Shown: positions 50,266 through 59,087 of the stretch, piece by piece
Layout of the letters: every line of letters starts with the position of its first letter
Position numbering within the stretch: position 1 is the first letter of the stretch
Assembly: GCA_046729255.1 (NCBI GenBank)
Contig: JBKPGF010000044.1
Span: 12,911-76,910 of the forward strand
Direction of reading: 5' to 3'
DNA from: PALSA-612 sp046729255
GTDB lineage: Bacteria > Actinomycetota > Thermoleophilia > Gaiellales > Gaiellaceae
DNA: 64,000 nt
The notes under the pieces: generated by a model
Databases searched by the model: none
Told to the model about the DNA's origin: nothing
The model's input: the letters and a program-made list of their open reading frames with translations, nothing else
Translations under genes and position numbers: made by a program

Positions 50266-51921
50266 ATGGCGCGGACGGCCGCAGCAGTCGCTCCCGGATC
50301 GCTCGTGCTCGGGCGCTTCCGGCCGATCCGACCACTCGGTTCTGGCAGCTCGGGATCCGTGTGGCTCGCCGAGGACGAGGAGCGCGGCCGCGAGGTCGCG
50401 CTGAAGATCGTCCCGCGCGAGGGCAACGCCGGCGAACGCGCCGAGCGTGAGGCCGGAGCGGCCGCGAGGCTTCGTCATGAGCGCTGCCTACGCGCACACG
50501 CGCTCGCACGCGACCCGGGGCACGTCTACATCGTCTACGAGTACGTCCCCGGTCGAACGCTGCGCGAAGCGATGCGCTCCGACGGACTCGACGACGAGTC
50601 GGTGATCGAGACGGGCGCACAAATCCTCGACGGCCTCGCGAACGCGCACGCACACGGGATCGTGCACCGCGACGTCAAGCCCGCCAACGTCCTGCTCGCC
50701 GACAGCCCCGAAGTGCGCGTGAAGCTGTTCGACTTCGGCCTCGCAGTGATGCACGAGGACGAGGCCCTGACGGCCGTAGGCGACATCCCCGGCACGCTCG
50801 CATACATCTCGCCGGAGCGTCTGCGGGGCGATGCCGCCCGGCCCGCGGCGGACGTCTGGGCCGTCGGCGTGCTGCTCTGGGAAGCGCTGGCGGGCCGCCA
50901 CCCGTTCTGGGGCGGCTCGCTGCTCGACACCGCCCGTCGTATCGAAGAGGGACCGCCCTCCCTCGCGACCGAGCGTCCGGACCTCGATCCGGCCATTGTC
51001 GAGTGCGTCGACCGCGCGTTGGCGCAGGATCCGCGCCGGCGCCCGCCCGCGCATGTGCTCGCCGCGAGGCTCCGCAAGGTCAGCCCTCGGCTACGCCGCG
51101 CCGGCAGGAAGCCTCCCCGGATCGCGCTGCAGCCTACGACGGCTGCTCGAAGGCTCGCGCCCGCCGGCGCCGCTGTGCTGTTCGCCACCTGGAGCGCCGC
51201 CGCCCTGCCGTTCTACCCCGCGGGCTGGGCGCCCGCCCTCGGCGCCGTCGCGGGCGTACTGGCGCTGTTGCAGCAACGGCTGGCGCTCGCGTTCTGCCTC
51301 GCGGTTCCCGTCCTGCCGCTCGGGAACTACGCGCTGGGCCTCGCCCTCGTGTACGCGGCCGCAGCCCTCGTATGGCTCATCCTCAACTGGCGGCGCCCGG
51401 GGGACGGGCTTTTCGTGACGATCGGGCCGCTGCTCGCCTCGGTGGGGCTCGTGGCGGCGCTGCCCGTCGCCGGCCTCGTCATCGCAAACACCGTGCGACG
51501 CGGCGTGCAGGTCGCGATGGCCGTCCTCGTCACCGCCGCGGTCGCAGGCGTAAGCGCACTCGATCGCCTCGGCATTGCGGCGTCCGACCGGCCTGGAGAG
51601 GCGGCGTCCGCGGTCGTGCGCGCGCTCGAACGGGTGACGATCGTCCAGGCGATCGTGCTCGGGCTCGTGGCTGCGGCATTGCCCTTTGCGCGAGCCCGCG
51701 GACCCTGGGCTGCAGCCGGCCTCGCCGCGTTCTTCCTCGCCGGTCAACTGCTCGCAGCGCCGTCGCTGACCGCCCTTCCCGTCGTCGGGATGGGCTGGCT
51801 GATCTGCCTCGCGCTCGTCGCCGAGCCGTACGTCCGCGCCCGGCTCGAGGCCGAGCCCGAGCACCAGACCATGGACACCGTGGCGACAGTGCGTCAGTTG
51901 AGAGCCGTCAGCGGCGGGTAG
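50266..51921 (+). CDS. Ser/Thr protein kinase with C-terminal multi-span membrane domain
   Basis: A 551-residue protein. Kinase domain (10-270): LGRFRPIRPLGSGSSGSVWLAE, Lys47 in VALKIV, catalytic Asp136 in GIVHRDVKPANVLL, Asp156 in LFDFGLAV, PGTLAYISPERLRGD and AADVWAVGVLLWEALAG. From about residue 305 follow some eight hydrophobic segments to near the end and no PASTA domains, so any sensing would be within the membrane. ATG 50266 or GTG 50260 starts it; the better Shine-Dalgarno (AAAGGAG, 50226) is out of range. First gene of the cell-wall signalling operon, replacing PknA of mycobacteria by position. Confidence 0.88.
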   Translation: MARTAAAVAPGSLVLGRFRPIRPLGSGSSGSVWLAEDEERGREVALKIVPREGNAGERAEREAGAAARLRHERCLRAHALARDPGHVYIVYEYVPGRTLREAMRSDGLDDESVIETGAQILDGLANAHAHGIVHRDVKPANVLLADSPEVRVKLFDFGLAVMHEDEALTAVGDIPGTLAYISPERLRGDAARPAADVWAVGVLLWEALAGRHPFWGGSLLDTARRIEEGPPSLATERPDLDPAIVECVDRALAQDPRRRPPAHVLAARLRKVSPRLRRAGRKPPRIALQPTTAARRLAPAGAAVLFATWSAAALPFYPAGWAPALGAVAGVLALLQQRLALAFCLAVPVLPLGNYALGLALVYAAAALVWLILNWRRPGDGLFVTIGPLLASVGLVAALPVAGLVIANTVRRGVQVAMAVLVTAAVAGVSALDRLGIAASDRPGEAASAVVRALERVTIVQAIVLGLVAAALPFARARGPWAAAGLAAFFLAGQLLAAPSLTALPVVGMGWLICLALVAEPYVRARLEAEPEHQTMDTVATVRQLRAVSGG

Positions 51922-51925
51922 CGCC

Positions 51926-51962
51926 CGTATCCTTTCCGGTACGAACGCTCCCTTCGTCCTTG
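51926..51962 (+). repeat. Element A copy 3: hairpin plus 16-nt block upstream of fhaA
   Basis: Stem CGTATC, 6-nt loop, GGTACG (51926-51943; one T-G pair), 3-nt spacer, GCTCCCTTCGTCCTTG (51947-51962, one change). It starts 4 bp after the kinase stop and ends 57 nt before fhaA. TGCTCGGTTCTCG downstream is shared with copy 1. Confidence 0.78.
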
Positions 51963-52018
51963 ACATGCTCGGTTCTCGTGGGGCCGGGTAAAAGCCGTCC
52001 GTACGACGGAGACGACCA

Positions 52019-52774
52019 GTGATCCTGCGGACTATCGAGCAAAAGATCGAAGCGCTCGTCGAGGGCGTGTTCGGCCGTGCCTTCAAGTCGAGCGTGCAGC
52101 CGGTCGAGCTCGCGCGCAAGCTCACGAAGGAGATGGACGACCACCGCACGGTCTCGGTGTCACGCGTCTACGTCCCGAACGAGTTCACCGTCTATCTCTC
52201 GACCCCCGACCGCCAGCAGTTCGAGGCGTACGAGGCATCGCTGAAGCTCGAGCTCCAGGAGTACCTCGCCCAGCACGCCCGGCGGGAGAGCTACGTCATG
52301 CTCTCCCCGCCCGTCGTGCTCATGACGACCGACGACGACCTCGCCGTGGGCGAGTTCGGCATCGCCACGCGCATGATCCAGCAGCGCTCGGCGCGGGATG
52401 CCGAGCCCGAGCCCGCGCTGGAACCCGCCCAGACGATGGTCTACCGGCCGACGGAGCCGCCCGGCTCCGATACTGCGGGAGAGGTCGCCCGCGAGACCGT
52501 CGCGCTCGTGGACGGCCAGACGAGGCACGAGATCACGAAGCCCGTGACGGTGCTGGGGCGTTCTGCGACCTGTGACGTCCGTCTCGACGACCCCAACGTG
52601 TCGAGGCGCCATGCCGAGCTGCGCCAGCAGGGAACCTCCTACTGGATCATCGACCTCGACTCGACGAACGGCGTCGAGGTGAATGGCGCACGCGTCGAGC
52701 GCGCGAAGCTCGACCAGGGCGACAAGGTGACGGTGGGAGAGACCGAGCTCGTCTTCACGCGCGAGCTGCCGTGA
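52019..52774 (+). CDS. fhaA: FHA-domain protein with N-terminal DUF3662 (FhaA-like)
   Basis: A 251-residue protein. The DUF3662 domain (MILRTIEQKIEALVEGVFGRAFKSSVQPVELARKLTKEMDDHRTVSVSRVYVPNEFTVYLS) is followed by an acidic linker with TMVYRPTEPP, the kind of Thr site phosphorylated by PknB-type kinases. The C-terminal FHA domain has GRSATCDVRLDDPNVSRRHAEL and LDSTNGVEVNG, which reads phospho-Thr. In mycobacteria FhaA works with MviN and PknB in peptidoglycan control. The start is GTG 52019. It ends overlapping fhaB. Confidence 0.92.
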   Translation: MILRTIEQKIEALVEGVFGRAFKSSVQPVELARKLTKEMDDHRTVSVSRVYVPNEFTVYLSTPDRQQFEAYEASLKLELQEYLAQHARRESYVMLSPPVVLMTTDDDLAVGEFGIATRMIQQRSARDAEPEPALEPAQTMVYRPTEPPGSDTAGEVARETVALVDGQTRHEITKPVTVLGRSATCDVRLDDPNVSRRHAELRQQGTSYWIIDLDSTNGVEVNGARVERAKLDQGDKVTVGETELVFTRELP

Positions 52775-53250
52775 TCGCCGCTCAGATAGCGGTCGACGAA
52801 GCGCTCCTGCTGCTGAAGATCGGCTTCCTCGTGCTCCTGTACCTCTTCCTCTGGCGGGTCGTTCGTACCGCGAGTCGCGACCTGCGCACGCCACAGGAGA
52901 GCTTTGTGCTCGCGCCCCAGCAGGTGCGCCAGGCGGCGCCTCAGAAGCGGAAGGTCACCGGTCGGCTCGTTGTCCCGAACGGCGACTCCAAGGGCGACTC
53001 CGCCGTGTACGAGATCGACACGATGGCGGTCACCGTCGGGCGGGGCGCCGGCAACGACATTCCGCTGGACGACGAGTTCGCGTCGATGCTCCACGCCCGA
53101 GTCGAGTCGCGGCCGGACGGCGTCTGGCTCGAGGACGTCGGCTCGACCAACGGTACAGCCGTGAACGGCGTCCCCATCGACCAGGCCCGTAAGCTCGCCC
53201 CGGGTGACGTGATCCGTATCGGCGAGACCGACCTCCGGTTCGAGCGATGA
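52771..53250 (+). CDS. fhaB: FHA-domain protein (FhaB/FipA-like)
   Basis: A 159-residue protein with one N-terminal helix (LLLLKIGFLVLLYLFLWRVVRTASRDL), a short linker and an FHA domain: VGRGAGNDIPLDDEFASMLHARVESRPDGVWLEDVGSTNGTAVNG. Size and layout match actinobacterial FhaB/FipA, which links to FtsQ/FtsZ in mycobacteria. GTG overlap with fhaA and GATGA-type overlap with the phosphatase gene. Confidence 0.9.
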   Translation: MIAAQIAVDEALLLLKIGFLVLLYLFLWRVVRTASRDLRTPQESFVLAPQQVRQAAPQKRKVTGRLVVPNGDSKGDSAVYEIDTMAVTVGRGAGNDIPLDDEFASMLHARVESRPDGVWLEDVGSTNGTAVNGVPIDQARKLAPGDVIRIGETDLRFER

Positions 53251-54386
53251 CGGTCCTGCACTCCGCCGGGCTTACGGACCCCGGCCGCCGGCGACGCCAC
53301 AACGAGGACGCTTTCATCTGCGAGCCGCCGCTCTTCGCCATCGCGGACGGCATGGGCGGCGCCCAGGCAGGTGAGCTCGCGTCGCGACTCGCAGCGGCGG
53401 CGGTCGGCCGCGCGGAGACGACCGAGGGCTCAGGGAGAGATCGCGTTATCGCGCTCATCGAGGCCGCCAACCGCAGTGTCTACGAGCGCGCGTCCGGCGA
53501 CCAGTCGGTGTCCGGGATGGGTACGACGATGACGGTGGCGCTCGTCGAGGACGACCAGGTCTGGGTCGGGCACGTCGGCGACTCCAGGGCGTACCTCCTC
53601 CGCGACGGAGCCCTCGAGCAAATCACGGAGGACCACTCGCTCGTCGCCGAGCTCGTGCGCTCGGGCCGCCTCACGCCCGACGAAGCCGACCAGCATCCAC
53701 ATCGCTCCGTCATCACCCGGGCTCTCGGTACGGACGCGGAGGTCGCAGTCGACGCGATCGCCGTCCCCACGCAGCCGGGGGACGTGTTCGTGCTCTGCTC
53801 CGACGGGCTGAGCTCGATGGTCGATGACGCGGTCATCCTCGAGCAGCTCGAGCGGCACAGGGAAGATCTCGAGGCTGCCGCCCGCTCGCTCGTCGACAGG
53901 GCCAACGACGCCGGCGGCGAGGACAACATCACCGTCGTTCTGTTCGAGGTCGCGGGCAGCCCGGAGGCGCTCGAGCGGACGGGCGAGATTCGGTTACGGG
54001 ACGACGAGGAGACTCTCCACGGCATCCCTAGCCCGTTCGCGGACGGCGCCGAGGTCGAGCACGCGCCGCGACGTCGCCGCGCGCGGCTCGGTCAGACGCT
54101 CGCCGCGACCGCGGCGGTCGTCATCGTCGTCGGCGCACTGGCCGTGTTCGGGCTCTCCCGCTCGCACTTCGTAGGCGTCGAGGACGACGGCACCGTCGCC
54201 GTCTACCAGGGGCTGCCCTGGGACCTCGGCTTCGGCGTCAAGCTGTACCGGGTGGTCTGGGAGAGCCCGATCATCGCCGCGAACCTCTCGCAGGCAGAGC
54301 GGCGACGGCTGTTCGACCACGAGCTCCAGAGCCGAGGCGCCGCGATCCGCGAAGTGAACTCTTACGCCCGGGACGTCGTGCCATGA
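53247..54386 (+). CDS. pstP: PP2C-family Ser/Thr phosphatase (PstP-like)
   Basis: A 379-residue membrane phosphatase. The catalytic domain (1-235) has SAGLTDPGRRRRHNEDAFIC, IADGMGGAQAGELAS, MGTTMTVALVEDDQVWVGHVGDSRAYLLRDG, LTEDHS-type ITEDHSLVAEL, VFVLCSDGLSSMVDD and GGEDNITVVLF, which carry the metal-binding aspartates. A juxtamembrane basic stretch and one helix (TLAATAAVVIVVGALAVFGLS) lead to a short external domain of about 75 residues. It reverses phosphorylation by the operon's kinases. Confidence 0.93.
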   Translation: MTVLHSAGLTDPGRRRRHNEDAFICEPPLFAIADGMGGAQAGELASRLAAAAVGRAETTEGSGRDRVIALIEAANRSVYERASGDQSVSGMGTTMTVALVEDDQVWVGHVGDSRAYLLRDGALEQITEDHSLVAELVRSGRLTPDEADQHPHRSVITRALGTDAEVAVDAIAVPTQPGDVFVLCSDGLSSMVDDAVILEQLERHREDLEAAARSLVDRANDAGGEDNITVVLFEVAGSPEALERTGEIRLRDDEETLHGIPSPFADGAEVEHAPRRRRARLGQTLAATAAVVIVVGALAVFGLSRSHFVGVEDDGTVAVYQGLPWDLGFGVKLYRVVWESPIIAANLSQAERRRLFDHELQSRGAAIREVNSYARDVVP

Positions 54387-55645
54387 GTTACAGAAATCGC
54401 GAGCTAATGAGCCTCGCCGTGGTGGCCGTGATCACCTGCCTCGGCTTCGCGAGCGTCTATATCGCCCGCCAGGACGTGATCTCGGGCGCATCGCTGACGT
54501 ACGGCGTGTTCTTCCTCTGCCTCTACCTCGCCGCGCACATCGTGCTGCGCCTGGCGGTGCCGTATGCCGATCCCTACCTCCTGCCGCTGGTGGCGCTGCT
54601 GACGGCGATCGGCGTCACCGAGATCTACCGGATCGACCCCACGGACGCGCTCCGCCAGACGGCGTGGATCGTCGTCGGCGTCGTCGTGATGGCGGTCGTG
54701 CTGCTCGCCTTCGGTCGGGACTACCGGCGGGTCGAGAGCTACAAGTACGTCTGCGGCGTTGCGGCCGTCGTGCTGCTCGCGCTGCCCGCACTGCCGGTGA
54801 TCGGGCAGACGGTGAACGGCGCGCGGCTCTGGGTCGACATCGGCCCGCTCGGGTTCCAGCCCGGTGAGCTGGCGAAGGTCTTCCTCATCGTCTTCCTCGC
54901 CGCGTACCTGCGGGAGAAGCGGGAGGTGCTCGCCCAGGCGAGACTCAAGGACCTCGGGCCGCTGCTGCTGTTCTTCGGCGCCGCGATGCTCGTCCTCGTC
55001 GAGACGAACGACCTCGGCAGCGCCTTCCTCTACTTCGGGATCTTCCTCGCCATGCTCTACGTCGCGACGGGTCGCGCCCTCTTCGTGGCCGCCGGGCTCG
55101 CCCTCTTCACCGGCGGCGCCGCGCTCGCGTACACCTCCATCGGCCGAGTCGGGCAACGCGTCGACACGTGGCTCGACCCGTGGACCGACGTGCACGGCGC
55201 GGGCTATCAGCCGGCACAGGCGCTCTACTCGATCGGCAACGGCGGCTTCGGCGGCACCGGCCTGGGGCGAGGGACGTTCACGAGCCCGGAAGGGAACCCG
55301 TACATCCCCTACCTCGACACGGACTTCATCTTCGCGGCGCTTGCCCAAGAGCTCGGCCTGATCGGCATTGCGGCGTTCCTGCTCGTGTTCATGGTCCTCT
55401 GCCTGCGTGGCTTCCGCGCGGCGATCCTCGCCGAGGACGGCTTCTCGAAGCTGCTCGCCGTCGGCTTCACCTTCGGCCTCGCCCTCCAGGCGTTCATCAT
55501 CGTCGGCGGCGTGCTGCGCGTGATCCCGCTGACGGGGATCACGCTGCCCTTCGTGAGCTACGGCGGCTCGAGCGTCGTGGCGAACTTCGTGATGGTCGCC
55601 GGACTGTTACTCGTCTCGAACCGCGCTGAGGCGCGCGCGCAATGA
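54383..55645 (+). CDS. ftsW: FtsW/RodA/SpoVE family glycan polymerase
   Basis: A 420-residue SEDS protein with ten membrane helices. It has VTEIYRIDPTDALRQTAWIVVGVV, NGARLWVDIGPLGFQPGELAKVFLIVFLAAYL, ETNDLGSAFLYFGIFLAMLYVATGR and the C-terminal signature RVIPLTGITLPFVSYGGSSVVANFVMVAGLLL. With the neighbouring PBP it forms a lipid-II polymerase/transpeptidase pair. In the mycobacterial cluster this slot is rodA; sequence alone does not settle ftsW versus rodA. Confidence 0.92.
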   Translation: MSYRNRELMSLAVVAVITCLGFASVYIARQDVISGASLTYGVFFLCLYLAAHIVLRLAVPYADPYLLPLVALLTAIGVTEIYRIDPTDALRQTAWIVVGVVVMAVVLLAFGRDYRRVESYKYVCGVAAVVLLALPALPVIGQTVNGARLWVDIGPLGFQPGELAKVFLIVFLAAYLREKREVLAQARLKDLGPLLLFFGAAMLVLVETNDLGSAFLYFGIFLAMLYVATGRALFVAAGLALFTGGAALAYTSIGRVGQRVDTWLDPWTDVHGAGYQPAQALYSIGNGGFGGTGLGRGTFTSPEGNPYIPYLDTDFIFAALAQELGLIGIAAFLLVFMVLCLRGFRAAILAEDGFSKLLAVGFTFGLALQAFIIVGGVLRVIPLTGITLPFVSYGGSSVVANFVMVAGLLLVSNRAEARAQ

Positions 55646-57114
55646 ACGCCGAGATCCGCAGGGTCGCGTTCGTCGGACTGGTGCTCATCGCCGTGCTCGT
55701 CGTGGGCACCACGTACTGGCAGGCGTGGGCAGCCGGCGACCTCGCTGCGCGACAGGACAACGCGATCAAGAGCGTCGCCCAGTTCAAGATCAAGCGCGGG
55801 CTCGTCTACGCTGCCGACGGGACGGTGCTCGCCGCGAACCGAAAGCGGAAGGTGGACGGCCAGACGTTGTACTTCCGCCGCTATCCGCACGCAGACCTCG
55901 CGTCGAACATCGTCGGCTACTCGACCCAGGCAAGGTCACGCGCAGGGCTCGAGCGCTCGCTGAACGACTATCTCACGGGCTCGAACGGCAGCCTGCGCAC
56001 GGTGCTCGGCTCGAAGCTCGACGCGCTGACGGGCCGGACGATCGTCGGCAACTCGGTCGTGCTGACCATCGATCCCGATCGCCAGAGAGTCACGCAGCGC
56101 GTCCTCGCAGGGAAGTGCGGCGCAGCGGTCGCGCTGGAGCCGTCCACGGGACGGGTGCTGGCGATGGCGACATCCCCCGGCTACGACGCGAACCAGGTCG
56201 AGCGGAACTTCCAGAGGATCACGAGACGACCGGCGGCCTGCTCGCCGGCCGCACGACTGCTCAACCGGGCGACCACCGGCCTGTACGCGCCGGGCTCGAC
56301 ATTCAAGCTCGTGACCGCCACCGCCGCCCTGGACTCGGGGAAGGTCGGACCGGGTACGACCTTCAACGACCCCGGATACTGCACCGAGTACGGGAAGCCC
56401 GTCTACAACTACGACACGAACAGCCCCTTCGGCACCGTGAACTTCCACCAGGCCCTCCAGTACTCCATCAACTCGGTCTTCTGCAATGTCGGCAAGCAGC
56501 TGGGCGCGACCGCGATCCTCGACTACGGCCGCCGCTTCGGCATGTACGCGAGCCCCGGGCTCGAGACACCGAGCGACGAGCAGCGCCCCAGCGGCCTCTA
56601 CCAGCGAGGCAAGCTCTTCTTCCCCAAGCAGGACTTCCAGGTCGACCCGGGGCGCCTCGCGTTCGGGCAGGAGCGGCTGGGGATCACGCCGCTGCAGATG
56701 GCGATGGTGGCCGCGGCGATAGCGAACGACGGCGTGCTCATGCAGCCGTACGTCGTCCAGCTCATCCGCGGGCCAGGCGGGAAGGTAGTCCTACGGCACG
56801 AGCCGAAAGAGGTCGGACGCGTGATGAAGGAGTCGACGGCCGCAACGCTCACCGACATGATGGTCTCGGCCGTCTCTGCAGGCACGGGCACGGCCGGCCA
56901 GATCTCGGGCGTCGAGGTGGCCGGCAAGACGGGAACCGCCGAGACGGGCGTGGCCGGCCGGAACACGACGTGGTTCGTCGCCTTCGCGCCGGCGGACAAG
57001 CCTCGCATCGCGGTCTCGCTCGTCCTCGAGAACCAGGCCGGTACGGGAGGCTCGACGGCGGCGCCGCTCGTGCGGGAGATCATGACGAGCGCCCTGAGCG
57101 GGAAAGGCGCGTAG
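55642..57114 (+). CDS. pbpA: Penicillin-binding protein 2-like transpeptidase (PbpA)
   Basis: A 490-residue class B PBP. The N-terminal anchor is VAFVGLVLIAVLVVGTTYWQAW. A dimerisation region (AQFKIKRGLVYAADGTVLAANRKR) precedes the transpeptidase domain with nucleophile Ser219 and Lys222 (APGSTFKLVTA), Ser275/Asn277 (YSINSVFC) and Lys429-Thr-Gly (VAGKTGTAET). It crosslinks peptidoglycan made by the adjacent SEDS protein. Gene order and size match actinobacterial pbpA. Confidence 0.94.
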   Translation: MNAEIRRVAFVGLVLIAVLVVGTTYWQAWAAGDLAARQDNAIKSVAQFKIKRGLVYAADGTVLAANRKRKVDGQTLYFRRYPHADLASNIVGYSTQARSRAGLERSLNDYLTGSNGSLRTVLGSKLDALTGRTIVGNSVVLTIDPDRQRVTQRVLAGKCGAAVALEPSTGRVLAMATSPGYDANQVERNFQRITRRPAACSPAARLLNRATTGLYAPGSTFKLVTATAALDSGKVGPGTTFNDPGYCTEYGKPVYNYDTNSPFGTVNFHQALQYSINSVFCNVGKQLGATAILDYGRRFGMYASPGLETPSDEQRPSGLYQRGKLFFPKQDFQVDPGRLAFGQERLGITPLQMAMVAAAIANDGVLMQPYVVQLIRGPGGKVVLRHEPKEVGRVMKESTAATLTDMMVSAVSAGTGTAGQISGVEVAGKTGTAETGVAGRNTTWFVAFAPADKPRIAVSLVLENQAGTGGSTAAPLVREIMTSALSGKGA

Positions 57115-57116
57115 CT

Positions 57117-59087
57117 GTGGCGTCCTCCGACTTCCAGCCCGACGAGGTCTTCGACGGCCGCTACCTCATCGTGAAGAAGCTCGGCACGGGCGGCATGGCG
57201 ACCGTGTACCTCGCCGAGGACCAAGAGCTCGGCCGCCCGGTCGCGATCAAGACCCTCGACGAGCGTCACGCGCAGGACGAGCAGTTCGTCGAGCGGTTCC
57301 GCCGAGAGGCGAAGAGCGCTGCCGTGCTCTCCCACCCCAACATCGTCGCCGTCTACGACCGCGGGCACTCCAACGGGACGTACTACATCGCCATGGAGTA
57401 CCTCGAGGGGCGGACCCTCAAGGAGCTCCTCGTAGCCAGAGGCGCGACGCCGATCCGCGTCGCCGTCGACTACGCGCGGCAGATTCTCGCGGCGCTCGAG
57501 TTCGCTCACCGGAACGGGATCGTCCACCGCGACATCAAGCCGCACAACGTCATCGTCGCGCCCGACGGGCGGATCAAGGTCATGGACTTCGGAATCGCCC
57601 GCTCCGGGTCGAGCCAGGTGACGGAGGCAGGCTCGATCATCGGCACGGCGCAGTACCTCTCGCCCGAGCAGGCGCGCGGTATGCCTGCAGGCCCGTCGGC
57701 CGACCTCTACTCGACCGGGATCGTGCTCTACGAGATGCTCACGGGCAGCGTCCCGTTCACGGGCGAGACACCGCTCGAGGTGGCGATGCAGCACCTCTCT
57801 GCGGTCCCCGAGGCGCCCTCGGCGAAGCGGTCGGAGATCCCGCACGAGCTGGACGCCATCGTGCTCCGAGCGCTCGCGAAGGAGCCGGGTCGACGGTACG
57901 AGAGCGCCCGCGACATGGACGCCGATCTCGCCCGCTTTGCAGCCGGGCTCTCCGTGTCGCCGGCCACGGAGGAGGCGGCGACCTCGGTGCTCGCGGGGGC
58001 AGGCGTCGCAACGGCGGCAACGTCTGTCATGTCCGGCTCGGAGGCGCCGACGACGTACAGGCGAGACCGCTACTACGACTACGACCGCGCGGTGCGGCGT
58101 CGGCCGTTCTGGCCATGGCTCCTGGCCGGCTTGCTCATCGTCGCCGCCGGCTTCGCGGCGTACTACGTCTACGACCGCGTCGCCGACCAGCTTGCTGGAG
58201 CCGATCTCATCTCCGTCCCCTTCGTCGAGGGCAAGGTGCAGCAGCTCGCGGTGAACGAGATCAAGCAAGCCGGACTCGTCCCCAAGGTGCAAAAGCGGCC
58301 GAACGAGAACGTCCAGGACGGGTACGTCTTCGACCAGGATCCTGGCGCAGGGACGGAGGTCGACAAGGAGTCGACGGTCGTCATCTTCGTTTCCAGCGGC
58401 AAGGCGAAGACGACAGTCCCGGAGGTCGTCGGTCAGACCCGTGACGACGCGGTCGCGGCCCTGACAGCCGCCAATCTCAAGGTGAGCGTGGTCGAGGTCT
58501 TCTCGGAGCAGGAGCCCGGGGTCGTGACCGGGCAGAGCCCCGGCGCCGGCACGAGGCTGGTCGAGGGCGAGACCGTGCGCATCAACGTCTCCAAGGGCGT
58601 GCAGCTGATCGCGGTGCCGTCTGTCGTGGGGAGCTCGCTGGACGATGCCGTCGCCGAGATCGAGGATACCGGCTTCACAGCAGGCTCACCCGTCTTCGAG
58701 AACTCCGACCGGCCGGAGAACACCGTCATCAGCCAGAACCCCGCCGGCGGCTCGCAGCAGCGGCCCGGGACGACGATCGCGCTGACGGTGTCGAAGGGGC
58801 CGGCGCAGGTGCCCGTGCCCGACGTCGAAGGCTTCGACGTCCAGACCGCCCGAGCGACCCTCAGGAACGCCGGGTTCAAGGTCGTCGTCGTCACCGCCGA
58901 CACCGACGTCTTCGAGGAGGACGGCATCGTCCTCGCGCAGACGCCGGCCGGCGGCATCGAGGCCGACCCCAGGTCGACGGTCACCATCACCGTCGGTCGC
59001 TTCGTAGAGCCACCGCCGGAGGAGACGACGACGACGGACACCTTCCCTACGGACACGCTCCCAACCGAGGAGCCGCCGCCTCCGTGA
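57117..59087 (+). CDS. pknB: PASTA-domain Ser/Thr protein kinase (PknB-like)
   Basis: A 656-residue receptor kinase. The kinase domain is 15-285 with GTGGMATVYLAED, Lys45, catalytic Asp139 in GIVHRDIKPHNVIV, Asp157 in VMDFGIAR, activation loop SQVTEAGSIIGTAQYLSPEQA. One helix at about 332-351 (WPWLLAGLLIVAAGFAAYYVY) leads to four PASTA repeats to about 632 (SVPFVEGKVQQLAVNEIKQAGL, TVPEVVGQTRDDAVAALTAANL, AVPSVVGSSLDDAVAEIEDTGF, PVPDVEGFDVQTARATLRNAGF), then a Thr/Pro-rich tail. It senses muropeptides/lipid II and phosphorylates FHA partners. Confidence 0.95.
   Translation: MASSDFQPDEVFDGRYLIVKKLGTGGMATVYLAEDQELGRPVAIKTLDERHAQDEQFVERFRREAKSAAVLSHPNIVAVYDRGHSNGTYYIAMEYLEGRTLKELLVARGATPIRVAVDYARQILAALEFAHRNGIVHRDIKPHNVIVAPDGRIKVMDFGIARSGSSQVTEAGSIIGTAQYLSPEQARGMPAGPSADLYSTGIVLYEMLTGSVPFTGETPLEVAMQHLSAVPEAPSAKRSEIPHELDAIVLRALAKEPGRRYESARDMDADLARFAAGLSVSPATEEAATSVLAGAGVATAATSVMSGSEAPTTYRRDRYYDYDRAVRRRPFWPWLLAGLLIVAAGFAAYYVYDRVADQLAGADLISVPFVEGKVQQLAVNEIKQAGLVPKVQKRPNENVQDGYVFDQDPGAGTEVDKESTVVIFVSSGKAKTTVPEVVGQTRDDAVAALTAANLKVSVVEVFSEQEPGVVTGQSPGAGTRLVEGETVRINVSKGVQLIAVPSVVGSSLDDAVAEIEDTGFTAGSPVFENSDRPENTVISQNPAGGSQQRPGTTIALTVSKGPAQVPVPDVEGFDVQTARATLRNAGFKVVVVTADTDVFEEDGIVLAQTPAGGIEADPRSTVTITVGRFVEPPPEETTTTDTFPTDTLPTEEPPPP

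Noticed and set aside
55725..59087. 1120-codon frame ending in pknB
   Set aside because: The region before GTG 57117 is an alternate frame of pbpA; the kinase starts cleanly at 57117.
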